Positions 37,413-49,640 of a DNA stretch of 64,000 bases are shown one piece after another; the first letter of the stretch is position 1, and every line of letters starts with the position of its first letter. Below the pieces are notes generated by a model that worked only from the letters and a program-made list of their open reading frames with translations, made no database searches and had not been told where the DNA came from. The DNA comes from Antedon mediterranea (Eukaryota > Echinodermata > Crinoidea > Comatulida > Antedonidae), in contig NC_092677.1 in the NCBI RefSeq assembly GCF_964355755.1, positions 17,204,101 through 17,268,100 of the forward strand. The letters are read 5' to 3'. The position numbers were made by a program, and so were the translations under genes.

Positions 37413-37932
37413 CATCTTTTTAGGCTAGTACCTCAAATAATCTGATTCACAATTGGAATTGCTAATGACTCCGTTCAAGTCCCAAATGGGTCATGAAATT
37501 AGATGTAGTACTGACTCATTTTTTATATCAAAATATTTATTATTATACTGCACTCAATTTATATTTACTTTGTCTAGAAATTAAAATTATTTTTATGCAT
37601 TTTCAAGTCAAGTAAATATTCATATCACAGATACATAATTTTTAAAGTAAAAGTGAATTTTTTATACAGTAACAGAAAACTTCTTTCTAATTTGTTGATA
37701 GATCATTGTGTTGTAAATAAAGCAATTCATTTGAATTTTTAATTTGCCTAATTGTCTACTTCTTGAAATAGCTCTAAACAATTCATTTGACTTTTACTGT
37801 AATTTTCATTAAGGAAATATGTCTGTTTTCTATTTTTTCTACTAGCTGTGCATTCTCAATTGTATTATCTAAAGCAGTTAGTTAATTTTTATTTTACATG
37901 TTGTACATCTATAAATGTTTACAGCTAAGACA

Positions 37933-38748
37933 GGGCCTGTTTCTGCTGCAACTGCTCAAAATACGGTATAAAAATACGGTATAAAATACGGTATTTTTTA
38001 TACCGTATTTTTTAGTACCCCGTTTCTGCTAACAATACTTCTTGGGTGGTCGTGTTAAATTTCATCTTTTTTACCCAAATTGCCATTCATTTATTTGATC
38101 GATAATTAAAAGTCGAAATAAAGGAAGTTTTACGTCTCACTTTCAACAGCCTAGCCCTAGTGATATGTGAGAGCACAGAAAACATCGTAATGGGGACAAT
38201 TAATTCGTTCCCTCCCCGAGTTATTGTATTTTGCAATGTTGTACTGCTTTCGCAGGCTCTTCAGCTTTGAGTTTACTTGCTTTGGAGACAAGTTTATTCC
38301 ATACTCCTGCTTTATTTTTTTAGAAATGTCTTTATAAATGTGGTTGTCCCTTTTATTACCTTTTAGTTGGTCAGACATTTTAGCTTCCCCACACACATTT
38401 ATTTAGTAAAACTGTGACGTATTCGCTCCACATTTTCGCCGAATATATCTATACATGTGTGTAAAGCAGCTAACAGCGACGGAAAATAAAAACACGAATG
38501 GTGACCTTTTGTCATGTAAAAAAAAAATACGGTATTTTTTATTGGCAGCAGAAACGGGTACAAAAAATACGGTATAAATTTGTAAATACCGTATTTTATC
38601 CACAAATTTTGTGGGGAAAATACGGTATACAAAATACGGTATATTTTTTATGAGCGCAGTTTCTGCTGCCAAAAATATACCGTATATATACGGTATTCAA
38701 AAAATACCGTATAATATACGGTATTTAGTTGGCAGCAGAAACAGGGCC
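37933..38748. mobile_element. Harbinger-like non-autonomous element with many ATACCGTAT sites
   Basis: The ends GGGCCTGTTTCTGCTGC (left) and GCAGCAGAAACAGGGCC (right) are inverted repeats differing at one base, enclosing 816 bp. ACA flanks both sides (37930-37932 and 38749-38751), a 3-bp duplication. Three-base duplications, G-rich ends and an internal Myb/SANT-like frame are PIF/Harbinger features. No DDE transposase is present. About a dozen copies of ATACGGTAT/ATACCGTAT cluster near both ends in both orientations. Shortened internal copies of the terminal motif occur at about 38022, 38545 and 38660. Confidence 0.75.
38157..38396 (-). pseudogene. Myb/SANT-like DNA-binding domain fragment inside the Harbinger-like element
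   Basis: A 79-codon frame resembles the second half of a Myb/SANT-like (Myb_DNA-bind_4 / MADF-type) trihelix: YKDISKKIKQEYG, then LSPKQVNSKLKSLRKQY, then YNNSGRE..CPHYDVFCAL. The expected elements are an amphipathic first helix, a Q-x-x-x-K-x-x-L recognition helix and an SG...YYD-like tail. Harbinger elements typically encode such a protein beside their transposase, and it helps the transposase bind DNA. Here it is short, with no first-helix tryptophan visible, and the transposase is absent, so it is treated as a remnant. It could also be a small expressed repressor, which cannot be judged from sequence. Confidence 0.55.
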
Positions 38749-39308
38749 ACAGATATTTTAGTGAGATATTTGTTTCACTTTCTTGATGTTATCCTATTAA
38801 CTAATTCATATAACACTATCATATTTCTATATCTGCAAGTTTTTATTTACAGAGCAAGTTACAACAAAGATAATAATTAATCTATAATTAATCAGTCATG
38901 TATTGTTATATTTTAACCCTTGAAAAGCTATTTATGTGATTAAAGTCCTATTCCTATGTAATCGCAAACTACATTTAATGTAAAAATAAATACTATATGG
39001 TCCTATTGCGATATATTTTTTCATCTTGAAATGGTTAAAAATGTAAACAATAAGTTAATTCTAATAATTGAATCGGCTTGCTATAAATCCCAACATGCAT
39101 TGTGCGCAGAATAAAATTTTCATTTTTCTTTTGTGGTTCACCCACTTTTGACCGATCATGAAGGCCAAAACAAATTGAAGAATCATAAATTTTAGCGAAA
39201 GTAACGGGTTTTTCCCAATTTGTATTACCAGATTCTAGCAAAAACAGAAAGACAATAAATGCAGCAACTAGACAACTTCAGGCTAGGCATAAAGCTAGCT
39301 ACTGTAGG

Positions 39309-39455
39309 TAGTGCATTGTTTTCTCCTTTTATCATAATTTACATACCATAAAATGTACATTTAGGACAAGGAATGACCTGGTTTAATGTTTTTAAAGTAA
39401 TATATATTCATTATTTTTACAAAACTTCAACAATTGTAGGGAATGGGTCTTTAAA
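39309..39455 (+). repeat. Dispersed repeat, copy 2 of 2
   Basis: Partner of the block at 26204-26346, in the same orientation with scattered substitutions. It starts TAGTGCATTGTTT and ends GGGAATGGGTCTTTAAA. Confidence 0.8.
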
Positions 39456-39751
39456 CTTAGGAAAAACAACACCTCCCTAGTATCTATATATAAATTTACG
39501 TAAGGGCAAAATTCGGTAAATCGCGCCTTACTTCTAGAATTTTTACTCGATGGTATATAAAGTTAGTTCGTACTTTCGGTACTGATTTTAACCACCTGAT
39601 GTAACCCTGTTTACTAATTAAATTAAGTTAGATAATTAGTTATTGGCGATTAAAACGAATTTAGGTTCAAAGATTTGCCCCAAATAGGGGTGTTTTCCGA
39701 TCGTGGTATACACTGTCTAATGGATGTCCATCTTGAAAAATACCCGCCACA

Positions 39752-39776
39752 AAAATGCGAGGAGGCTTCGCATTTT
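39752..39776. repeat. Small hairpin AAAATGCGA/TCGCATTTT
   Basis: Perfect 9-bp arms around GGAGGCT in a slightly GC-richer patch of intron 3. No function is assigned. Confidence 0.7.
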
Positions 39777-40538
39777 CCTATCTCCTCCTACGATAATTGT
39801 TTTTAATAGCTGAAAACCGGTTGAACAGCTAGAGTACACCATCATAATGTTGAAGACAGGCCGATTTTCTTTAAAAAATACTATTTTTATAGATTTAATA
39901 TACGATTATACAAATGTATTGATTTGCGATGAATGGAACATCCCAATCTCTCAGTCTGCCAGAGTTTGGTTTAACACAAGTACTGTAGGTAAATTTATGA
40001 GCCCTTGGTTTAACACATACGGTAGGTAAATATATGGGCCCTTTGAGAATAAACTTGCAATACTTTGACAATACTGTAAATAACTATTTTTGGAACTCAT
40101 TTGAATCGAACATTTCTTACTGTGAATGTTCGTCCTGTTAGATAATAATAAACTGTGTTACTGACATTGTGGATAGGCTCTACTGTTAGATATATAAACA
40201 CATTATTATATACAAATACACTTTATACTGACAGTTCCTTCTCAACGTTTGTATTAATTAATAATTACCAAAAATATAAACGTCGTAGTGGTGTATCGTG
40301 ACATGTACTTTAATATTTCAATCGATTATGACAGTGACAGTTTTAACAAAGTATTAAATCGCAAATGTTTTACTGTATTTAGAGGTATATTATGTAGTAT
40401 AGGCTTATAAAACATGAACAAAATATTTCGTTACTGAGTGGATAAAGAATATATTTAAAAATTGTTCCTCTTTGTACCTATCCGCTTTCCCATCCCTCAA
40501 CCCTAATGTTACATACAAAACACAAATTGGGTTTCTTT

Positions 40539-40571
40539 AAATGAGTCCAAATCAAAAATTTGGACTCATTT
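40539..40571. repeat. Perfect 14-bp-arm hairpin
   Basis: AAATGAGTCCAAAT and ATTTGGACTCATTT flank a 5-base loop (CAAAA). No repeat relative was found elsewhere in the window. Confidence 0.9.
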
Positions 40572-40765
40572 TGTGAAAAGTTTCTCCTTCGGAAGTAATT
40601 CCCAGGGTGCTAATTTTAGTTGACTACATAAATCATCGTGTCTATTTATTCGTTTCTGTAAACGACAATGTATTATAGTCCTGCGTTACGTAGATTTGAA
40701 ATCGCCAGTTTTGTTACGCTGAAATTACTGTAGGCCTATATTCGAGAACCATCTGTGGGCACGAC

Positions 40766-40802
40766 CTAGATGGTACGCGAGCGAAGCGAGCGTACCATCT
40801 AG
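40766..40802. repeat. GC-rich palindrome with CTAG ends
   Basis: The arms CTAGATGGTACGC and GCGTACCATCTAG enclose GAGCGAAGCGA. It is strikingly GC-rich for the surrounding DNA. It ends in CTAG followed by T, reminiscent of a Helitron 3' end, but the hairpin runs right to the CTAG and no body was identified. Confidence 0.85.
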
Positions 40803-43800
40803 TAAATTCAATTAAGAACAGTTTTGTGTCCCACTCTCCAGTAAGTTGCTGTACACAGTTTGTTTTGACAAAGGTCATGCTTTTTCAAAATGTTTATATT
40901 TGATTTCAAGATGTTTAGCAAATGTTTTTGTTCACTGTTCTCTACTGGAATTGAGTAATTTTTAGTTTGAAAGACAGGAACAATTAAATATAGGTATAAA
41001 CAAAAAGAAACAGTGTTAATAAAATAGTTTTGTCAAAACTTTCAAATAACTTTCTCTTTCAATTTAATGATTTTTATTTAATGAGAAAGTATTTGCCAGC
41101 AATACATTAGATTTTATTTCTGTACAACAGTAAAAGGCAAATGTCAAAAAGTTTGACCACTATTAGAAGTCACTGTCTATGGATAGATTGGAATGAAACT
41201 TATTTCACTAAATATCACTCTTATAGATTGATTGGCTATACAATTGTTATATAACACGTCCTAATTACTTGTTTATGCCTTATTAATTATTAGAATATGC
41301 TGCTGAGATGTGGCTAGAAATTGAATCCAAATATTATTACTAATTACATTTTAAGCTAAACTAATCTGCGTGTGCACAATTCTTTAATGAATAACTCTAA
41401 ACCTTAAAGATTAAAAATTAAAAAAGAAACTACGGACTTCCTATTGGCCCATAGTAGCCTACTTTGCAAATTCACCTTTGTCACATAAAAATGTCAGGGA
41501 AGGGGAGGGTTGATTTTGGTTTTTGTTAAACCCTGATATAAGGTCTGATGCCTTTTGTAATTCTTATCTTGCAGGATTATTTATATGCAATTTGACGTGC
41601 ATGGGCTCAATTTGACTGCAGCCATGTATAAGACAATTTCCACTTCTTTTTTTTTAGGAAGGAATGTCTTTCATTAATTCAACTTTTCCAATTTTGTTTC
41701 TTGATTCTGCTATCTATAACTTTATAACAAATGTTAACCTGAAAATACCATAATTGAACACTGAAATTTTAATATATAATGTACTTCCTTGCAATGTCCA
41801 CCACCATAACTACTTAATTAGAACCATTAAAAACATAATTGTAGACTCTTCAGGGATTCATTTTCTACATTCACGTACCGAAATAATATTTGTTAAGATT
41901 TTTTTTTTTCACAATTCCTGCAGACGTTTAATGTGAAACTGTCTGGGAGATAAACTTTATTGCAGTACAGTACATGAATTATGAACAGCACAACAAAATG
42001 TCTGCATACTTTATGTGGAATTTCAGTTTCTTTTTTATGTACCTATAAAATGATAAGTAATTGTAGTGAAAGTTGACGCCTTTGGGATGCAAATAATAAA
42101 TTATATTGATTAATATTTATTGTAAGTTTCATTTTTAACATATTATGTACATTTACAAAATTGAACAATTCCAAAAAATTTAAATTTGCCCCCAAAAAAA
42201 TTGTTGTTTATATTGCCATATTTCAACATGACCTATTAATTATGACAATAATTGACAATATGTTTGAAACTCTAAACTATGAATTTTAAAAATCTTTGAT
42301 ATAGCAACATAATACAAGCAAATACACATTTTTGAAATACAGATTTTTGTTAGTATTGCAGTTGTGTTCTCTTTCAAAGTGTGAAGGGTTGGTTTATCCT
42401 AACATCGGAATCTCATTGTGGTTTGTGAAATCTCCTTTTTTTTAAATTAATTAATTATTTTTACTAATTAATTTAGCAAATGGGATTACTTTTTTGTCAA
42501 ATTGGTTTGAGTGTACAAATATAATTTGTCATACAAATGGTATAACTATACAACAATAGATGGTAAAAGCGAAAGTGATGTAAAGTCTTATTAGCTTAGT
42601 AGCGGTGCTTGAGAAAGAAGGTCAGTTTGGATACCAACAGAAAATATGTCAAAAAGGTAAATCTCGGTTAAATTAAATTTAAAACTGAAAGTTCTGTGTT
42701 CTGAAATCAATTTTGAATCGCTTTATATGGGAAAAGCTGTTTGTGTTCAATTATCTGCCTTATATCCAGCAACTAATTTTGTTTTAAATAACTGCAATGA
42801 ACAAAAGATAACTTGAACTGCATCACTGTCAATATTAACTTCAGATCGTGAGACATTGCAATATTTGTTGTAATAAGGACTGTAGACCTATCTAAGCTAA
42901 TGTGTGAGATAATATATAATTCTTTTTTCCCACCAATATTTCAGAAATCGGTCAATTGTTTGCATCATTTGTATTTTCTTTAGAATCTTGTTTTCACTTA
43001 TAGAATAATATTCCCATAATAAGCTGTACAATAAAGCAATTATGAAATGAAACTAGGTCATGAACCTGTAGAATCTAATTCTCAATACCAAAGCAACCAT
43101 AGTTTGCTAAAAACAAAACAGGAGGCCTGGGTATAAAACTAAAATTAGGTGGTGGTTATATTCAAATAAAAGGTAAAAGTATTTATTCTGGTTCTCAATC
43201 TTAACTGGAAACTATGGAAATTTGGATTAAGGCCCTCCACCGACCAGGTCAGCACACTGTTAGATGATCCCTATACTCTTTTTGAATAGTGTACCAAGTT
43301 CTTTAATGTCCACTATAATTACACCATGTCCAAACTAAGTCTAAATTATGGTTGGATCATACTACAGTACTGTAGGCCTAATATAATATAACTAGTAATT
43401 TCAAATCAAACACTTTGATACTACTTGCTCAACAAACCTACGTATGTGCTCTGTCAAATTAAAGACTTCTTTTTTATTTTATATTAACTTGGTGCGTTGA
43501 TCCATTTACAGCTCAAATGAAGCCATATGATTAGGAGCATGTGAAGCATTAGTCAAAATTTACAAAAACAAATGTACAGTATTTTGTATTTCTATTTTGT
43601 AGTTTTTATACTGTTTTAGTTCATCCCTAGATGTTATGTCATGTGCATTTTAAATATATGCAACGTCTCAAGTTTGTATTATACAGGCAGACCAAGAATT
43701 ATAATGGCGCAAAAAAGGAAACAAATAGTAATATCTGTAGACGGCAAACTTCAGTTTATAATCAAGTTTGATCGTAGGGTGAAATCACTTTATATTTAAT

Positions 43801-45063
43801 TTGTATCTGTAAAATCTGTCCTTGTAACAGTTGTATATAAACCAAATTAAATATTACATGTCTGTGCTTATTTAAACAACAATTTACAAATTTGTTTCCT
43901 ATCATTAAATCAATATTTTTAAGTTAAAAAGGATTCCTATTTATTAATTTTCTGAAAAAAAAAATAGTCTGTGTGGAAAAAATATTTATTTATTTTCTTT
44001 TCAATTTGTATTTATTGTAAAACAGTTATTTTATGCAAATCTCACCTGTATAAACTGACAATAGCCCTATTCTGCAAGGAGAGATGTATATTTAAAAAAA
44101 ATAGACAATTCAATGAACATCCATATTCTTATACTGTATTATGAATATTACAAAACACAAATGGATGATTGTGCATGAAATTTACTCCCAAAATGTAGGT
44201 GGGATTAAAATCTAATTTATAACACACCTTAGAGAACTATATTGATTGGAGGATTGTTGGTCACATGATATTAAATAAATGTTTTATTGCACCTTCTCAC
44301 CATTATCTCTAAACACAAACAAACTGCAAAATGTCATACAAACGGTTTCTTTTAGTTACATCACAAGATTAGCAAATAAAGTGACTAATTTTTTTAATTA
44401 GGTCATTTTGATCAGACAAAACGTCATATCTGATAAAAAGATAAGATATTTTAAAGATTTGGTTACATAAAATATGTCAGTACAGTGAGAAACTGAAACT
44501 ATAATCTTTTTATTAATAGATTAATATGCGTCTTTTGCTGCAATAATGCCTCAACTTTCTTTTGTTTATACACATGTTTTGCTTCAGATTCAAAGTAGTT
44601 AATATTCTTCTATATTAAACACTTTAAAGTAGATTCTTGATTGAACGAATGTGGTTCAAATGATATTAAATTAACTGCACTATAGCATGCTCAACGCTAT
44701 ATACAATTATCATGTGATAGTATTTTTTAGCTTTTTTTGTACAGAAAAAAACAGGCCACAGAGAAATTTCAACAGTGAATTTAGTGAAAGAATTCAACTG
44801 GCGGTAGTTTAAAAGCCGGTTTAAACTGTTAATATGTTTACTTTGTAATGAATGAATTAGATTAGTATTTCTAATACAAGAAACATGTTTGCACTTTGTA
44901 TAATACATTCAGCTGATGACTTACCTCTTAGTTTGGTTTTTGGGATTACTTGAGATTATTTGTCATTAGAAGCTTATTTTAATAAATTCTCTCTGAAGTA
45001 TATTGCCAAGAAAATATGCATTGCTACCCTTGTAATAATAGTTTATTTATATACAATTTACTA
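40803..45063 (+). other. Intron 3, no gene recognised
   Basis: AT-rich. A decayed minus-strand SINE relative lies near 43225-43330, recognised by GTACCAAGTTCTTTAATGTCC, similar to GTACTAGGTTCTTTAAAGTGC in the intact copy at 13.6 kb. Nothing else was recognised. Confidence 0.45.
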
Positions 45064-45175
45064 TAAAACCCTTTTATTTGGGACACTTTCTTTTTAACAC
45101 TACAGCCAATCCGTATTCAGGACAACATTAGGAACACATTGTTGGGTCCTGAAGGTGTCCCCATTCTAATGTATG
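45064..45175. repeat. Copy of the dispersed GGTGTCCCC repeat
   Basis: Contains GGAACACATTGTTGGGTCCT followed by GAAGGTGTCCCC, preceded by a rough inverted partner (CCCTTTTATTTGGGACAC). Related copies occur near 0.8, 23.7 and 58.7 kb. Confidence 0.65.
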
Positions 45176-45429
45176 TTTTAATTGATGTACAAAATTGTAC
45201 TCAATCATAAATGAAATAAAGTAACTGCAATAAAATAATTTGAATTGGCAAGAATTCTATTCTATAAGGACCACTGATTTGATTACATTGCAGGAAACAA
45301 TTGATATATGTATGACGAGTGACATTCAGTGAAATTCATTGGACTACCATTATTCACCATAACCTACTGTCCAGGGATTGTATGAGATGTGTATGTCAAA
45401 TTAAAGGCAAGGGTGACATTTACCATACC

Positions 45430-45545
45430 TAAAGAGCCAACATCGGCAGAGGTTTGAGGCCAACTAGTTCCTAGTTCTGGACTATAAACTGTAGTGAGTG
45501 TACACAGTTTACCCGTGTGTGCTTTATACTAGTCTTCTCAGTGGA
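45430..45545 (+). mobile_element. Decayed SINE copy, related to the element at 13441-13761
   Basis: CAACATCGGCAGAGGTTTGAGGCC aligns with the B-box region of the minus-strand SINE. GGACTATAAACTGTAG...AGTGTACACA then GTGTGTGCTTTA follow in the same order as in the intact copy. The A-box end is too diverged to place. It lies in the sense orientation within intron 3. Confidence 0.65.
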
Positions 45546-48500
45546 ATGATGTTTTAAGTATGTTTAAAAAATAGTTATAAAGTATAGCCAAGGGTTGATG
45601 CCATTAGCTATGACTTGTCTTCCTCTTTTGTGACTAGCCATATCTTTTCTATAGAAAGAAGTTGGCATGTTTTCAGAAACCGCTTAAAGTATGGCCAAGG
45701 GTTTATGCCATAGCAAATGGCTATGTCCCCAACATCCCCATCCTTCACACTATTAATCTTGGACCCGATACCAAACGTCATTACTTAAAATCTGTGTGTG
45801 CAAACTCCTTGTAGGCCTATTCTAACTTTAAAGGCGAGGTGCGGGCAAAAAATTTCTACTGGTCATACATTCCAATAATTATCGATCTATAGTTTCCCCT
45901 ATTTTCATAATTTTTGGGATTTTGTTTGTGTTACACAAGCTTGTTGAAAATAAGCACTTTCATATCAGTGGGGGGGATAGTTCAAATTACACAGTAAAAT
46001 CTCTATTCTTTTGTACACACATTTTGTAAATAGAGAGGCATTTTAAAAAGCTATGAACAAATAAACTGTGTGGTAAAAAATGTTATCAGATGACTAAATA
46101 TAGGTAATATAACTTGAATTTCACATTTCTGGTATTTTTATTATACTTCAGGATTTTTATTTTCATGCTATAACAAAAATTATCCACCGTATATCCACCA
46201 TCATTTTCACGGGAGTCACCAGCATGTTATTACATTAGGTTAAACTACCTAACTACTGAAAAAAGGTCTTCCTGGTTTTTATGGCAGAATTTTGCCAAAT
46301 TTTGTATTTGACCATATTAAGGGAAATTCATGTTTTTTCGTCTTGATTTCTGTTACAAATATTTGATTTATGTACAATTAACCAGATATTATATTTAAAA
46401 TTCATGCCTGTACCTGAGCTTTAAAACATTCCTTCCTTTCCTGTAAAGAACTTAGTTGTTACTAATCGTAACAGCTGTTTTTCTTGGCTTGGTTTGGTGT
46501 ACTAGTGTGTAATACAGAAGTTTGTTGGCAGTTAGTAGAAATGATGATTGTCCAACATTTGCCAAGAAATTAATTTATCTGTTGTAGAAACAATGAATGA
46601 ATAATAGTTGCCAAGAAGGACTTATTTGAACATAATATTGTAGTATATGATCTGTGTGATGTGGTAATTTTCTAGCTTATACAGTACAGTATGTAATAAA
46701 TAAAGTAAGGTACACATAAATATAAACAAAATAGTAAAATTGAAAAATCCTATAGGATCATGCCAACTTCAGATGTATATGAATCTTCTTCTGAAATAAC
46801 CGTTTTCATTCTACTAAAATATTTACCATATTTGTACAATATACATTTTCTTGTTTATCATATGTACCATAATTAACAACAACATAGCAACTGCTATAGT
46901 AATGAGCATGACTAAATGGTCATACTTCAGAAACACATACATTAATGTGATATGTCACGAAACATACATGCTTAAATGGGCAAAGTTGGCCCACCAAGCC
47001 CAGTCTGCTCCTTTCTCCTGCTATAGTTCTCTCTCCCAGCATTATAATTATTTGCCTAATATTGTCCTTTGCCCTGTGTATTGACTGCTTTTAGACTTCG
47101 TAAATATTACCGTATTTAGAACATAATTTTAACTCACTTGGTTTCTGCTAAGAAAAGGTAGAGTATTTTGTGGATATTCTTAATAGACAAGCAGGTTTTA
47201 TGACATTGAAAGGTTAAGAAAATTAAACCTTATTATTATTATCTTAATACATTTTCTGACACAGTCACAATGGGCTTCTATTGTAATAACAGTGACCTAC
47301 ATATAGGGGATATATTTACATTTTTACAATAATCTGTAAACCTATCCTATGGCTACGTTTGTTGCATCTTTTTTCAATGTATTTTAAATAAATATCAATT
47401 CTATACCGCTCTTAACAACTTGACGTTTTTCCTCTTTAAAATACTTTTAACTGCTATTTTTACATTATTTGAAAGTTTAAACTGTGACATAGTTTCTTTC
47501 AAAATGCAAGTATGGTGTTTTTTTGTATGTCTGCTCCAAATAGTTTACATAACAAAACATTTTAAATGTGTATTAGGTCATTGGCCTGTTGTATTACTAA
47601 ATAAATTTAGTATAATCTTGCTCGCTAATTAATATAACTATCTTTTAGAAGTTGTCTTTCCTACAAATTGTATGCATGTTGAGTGCTGTAATTATCTTGA
47701 TTTTTCACTTGGTTTAGTAAAGGAGAGCTGAAGACAGTGGCTTTGAATAATCACAAACTGTGTGTTGTGACCCTTGCACATAAATGAATTAAATAGAAAT
47801 TAATTGATTTCATTCTTAAGATTAACGAATGATTTGGTCCTTTTGACTTTGAATACGAAATTTTTAGGATAGAATATTCAGACGCATTTTCACCTTTGTG
47901 AGTTCTGTTCAAACAAGCTCTCTTTTGGACAATTTAAAGTGCCCCCCCCCCCCCCATTTTTATTTTATATATTAAAGACTTCTTTCTTTTTTTTTGGAAA
48001 TTATCTACTATAATCTTGACCATTATAAAGCTTTTTTTGTATGGAGTTCTGATGGTGCAAAAATGGTCATGTAGTGATTACTTGACACAAACAAATTAAA
48101 TCATTAAACAATACACCTCTGTACCTATTTTTTGTTGTGTCACTATTTCATTATTTATTATTGCACTATTGTACTATAATACACAATAAATTCATTTGTA
48201 CTAATAGAAAAAGTATTGTTTATGAGGCAAAACTATTTTTCAGTAGTCCCCAAGTTGACTGAGTCAAGACTAGAAAAAGAATTGTTTGTTGACCCTACGA
48301 AAAACAATAAAAATAATATAAAGCCTTATTGTTTACTTATAAAAGCTTACAATTGAAATAGCCTTTATAGGTTACGCACTATTATATATTATAATAATGA
48401 CATTGAACATGCTATTAACTTGATAAGGTTCATGTCTGATTGGTAAACAAAGAGAGATTGTGCAAAGGAAGAGGTATTTATGATAAGAATTAGATGTAAA

Positions 48501-49388
48501 TTGATGTTAAGTGATTGTATAAAGGGAATGTGGCTGATAAGTTTGTCGGGGGAACGGGGTGAGGCTTGGGGACATTACCAATTTATTCCAAGTCACACAG
48601 GTGTATAATTCTAAACAAATGGTGTTGTCTGAGAACAATGTGATTATCATTTTAAGTTGTATACTCTAGAGAAAGATGTTCTTGTCTCATTGTACCCAAT
48701 CAAGCTCTTTGTTTTAAAGCCCCTTTTACACAGAGCTGTGAGATTGTAATATTGCAGTAGTTGAGAACATCTTATTATATGTGTGAAAGAGTCTTAATGC
48801 CCAACTGTGCTCTTCTGTCAGATCATCATCATCATGTCATTAGTGATGCCACAAAGTGACACTAACCACACAATGGTTGGATCAAAACGTGTGTTTCGTA
48901 AAAAGCCCAGTTTATTAGAAAACTTTACAAAACATCATTTCAGATCAGAATTTCAGCAAGTTTATTTCCTATAAATTATTAAAGTAATTCATTCTGGAAT
49001 TATATTGAGTTCAAAAAGTAAAGTTTATGCAATTTTCATATTATTTACATAATATATTACAATATCATAATATGTACATGATTATAAATGATTTCCTTGT
49101 TAAAAAATGATTATTGCTATTGGCTACTAAAGCCAAGCTAAGTTTTGTTTTTATTGGACAACCCACCCGCAAGCAGAATATACCCTTGTCACAATTACTT
49201 ATGAGAGCTTTCATTCCGGCCTAGACTTCTATTAGCCTATATATGCCATTAGCCAAGGGTTCACTCACTGACCTGCAGTCGGAGACAGGATGGATTTTTA
49301 CTGCCTCGGGATGGTTTTTGGAGTGTAGGGATTTAGTGTTGTCAGTATAAATAAAATAATAATATTTCTGTTAATATAATAATAGTAA
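45546..49388 (+). other. Intron 3, nothing recognised
   Basis: AT-rich. It includes a run of 14 C residues at 47942-47955, an unusual homopolymer here. No exons or element ends were recognised. Confidence 0.45.
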
Positions 49389-49640
49389 TATATTGTTTGA
49401 AGGTTTGCATGGCGAAATCAAATGTTGATATAGTTTGCGGTCCACCACATATGTTAGTTCTGAAAATAACTGTTGAGTTTCTTGATGTTTCGATCAATAT
49501 GCTTTTCCTGGACTTTCTGCATTCTCACTCGTGAGGATGATCAAAGCATATTGATTGAGACGTCGAGAAACTCAACAGTTCTTTTCATAACTAACATATG
49601 TGGTGTACCGCAAACGTATATATATCAACATGATAATAGT
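49389..49640. mobile_element. Foldback element (ATATTGTTTGAAGG type), intact copy
   Basis: The left arm, roughly 49423-49505, and right arm, roughly 49543-49630, pair along most of their length. For example ACCACATATGTTAGTT pairs with AACTAACATATGTGGT, and AACTGTTGAGTTTC with GAAACTCAACAGTT, around a core of about 37 bp. The 113-codon frame through it is an artefact. A second copy at 61390-62015 has been split by another insertion. Confidence 0.8.

Noticed and set aside
38403-38880. Several frames rich in IPYFVY / IRYTKYGI-like repeats
   Set aside because: They are translations of the ATACCGTAT boxes in the Harbinger-like element, not protein sequence.
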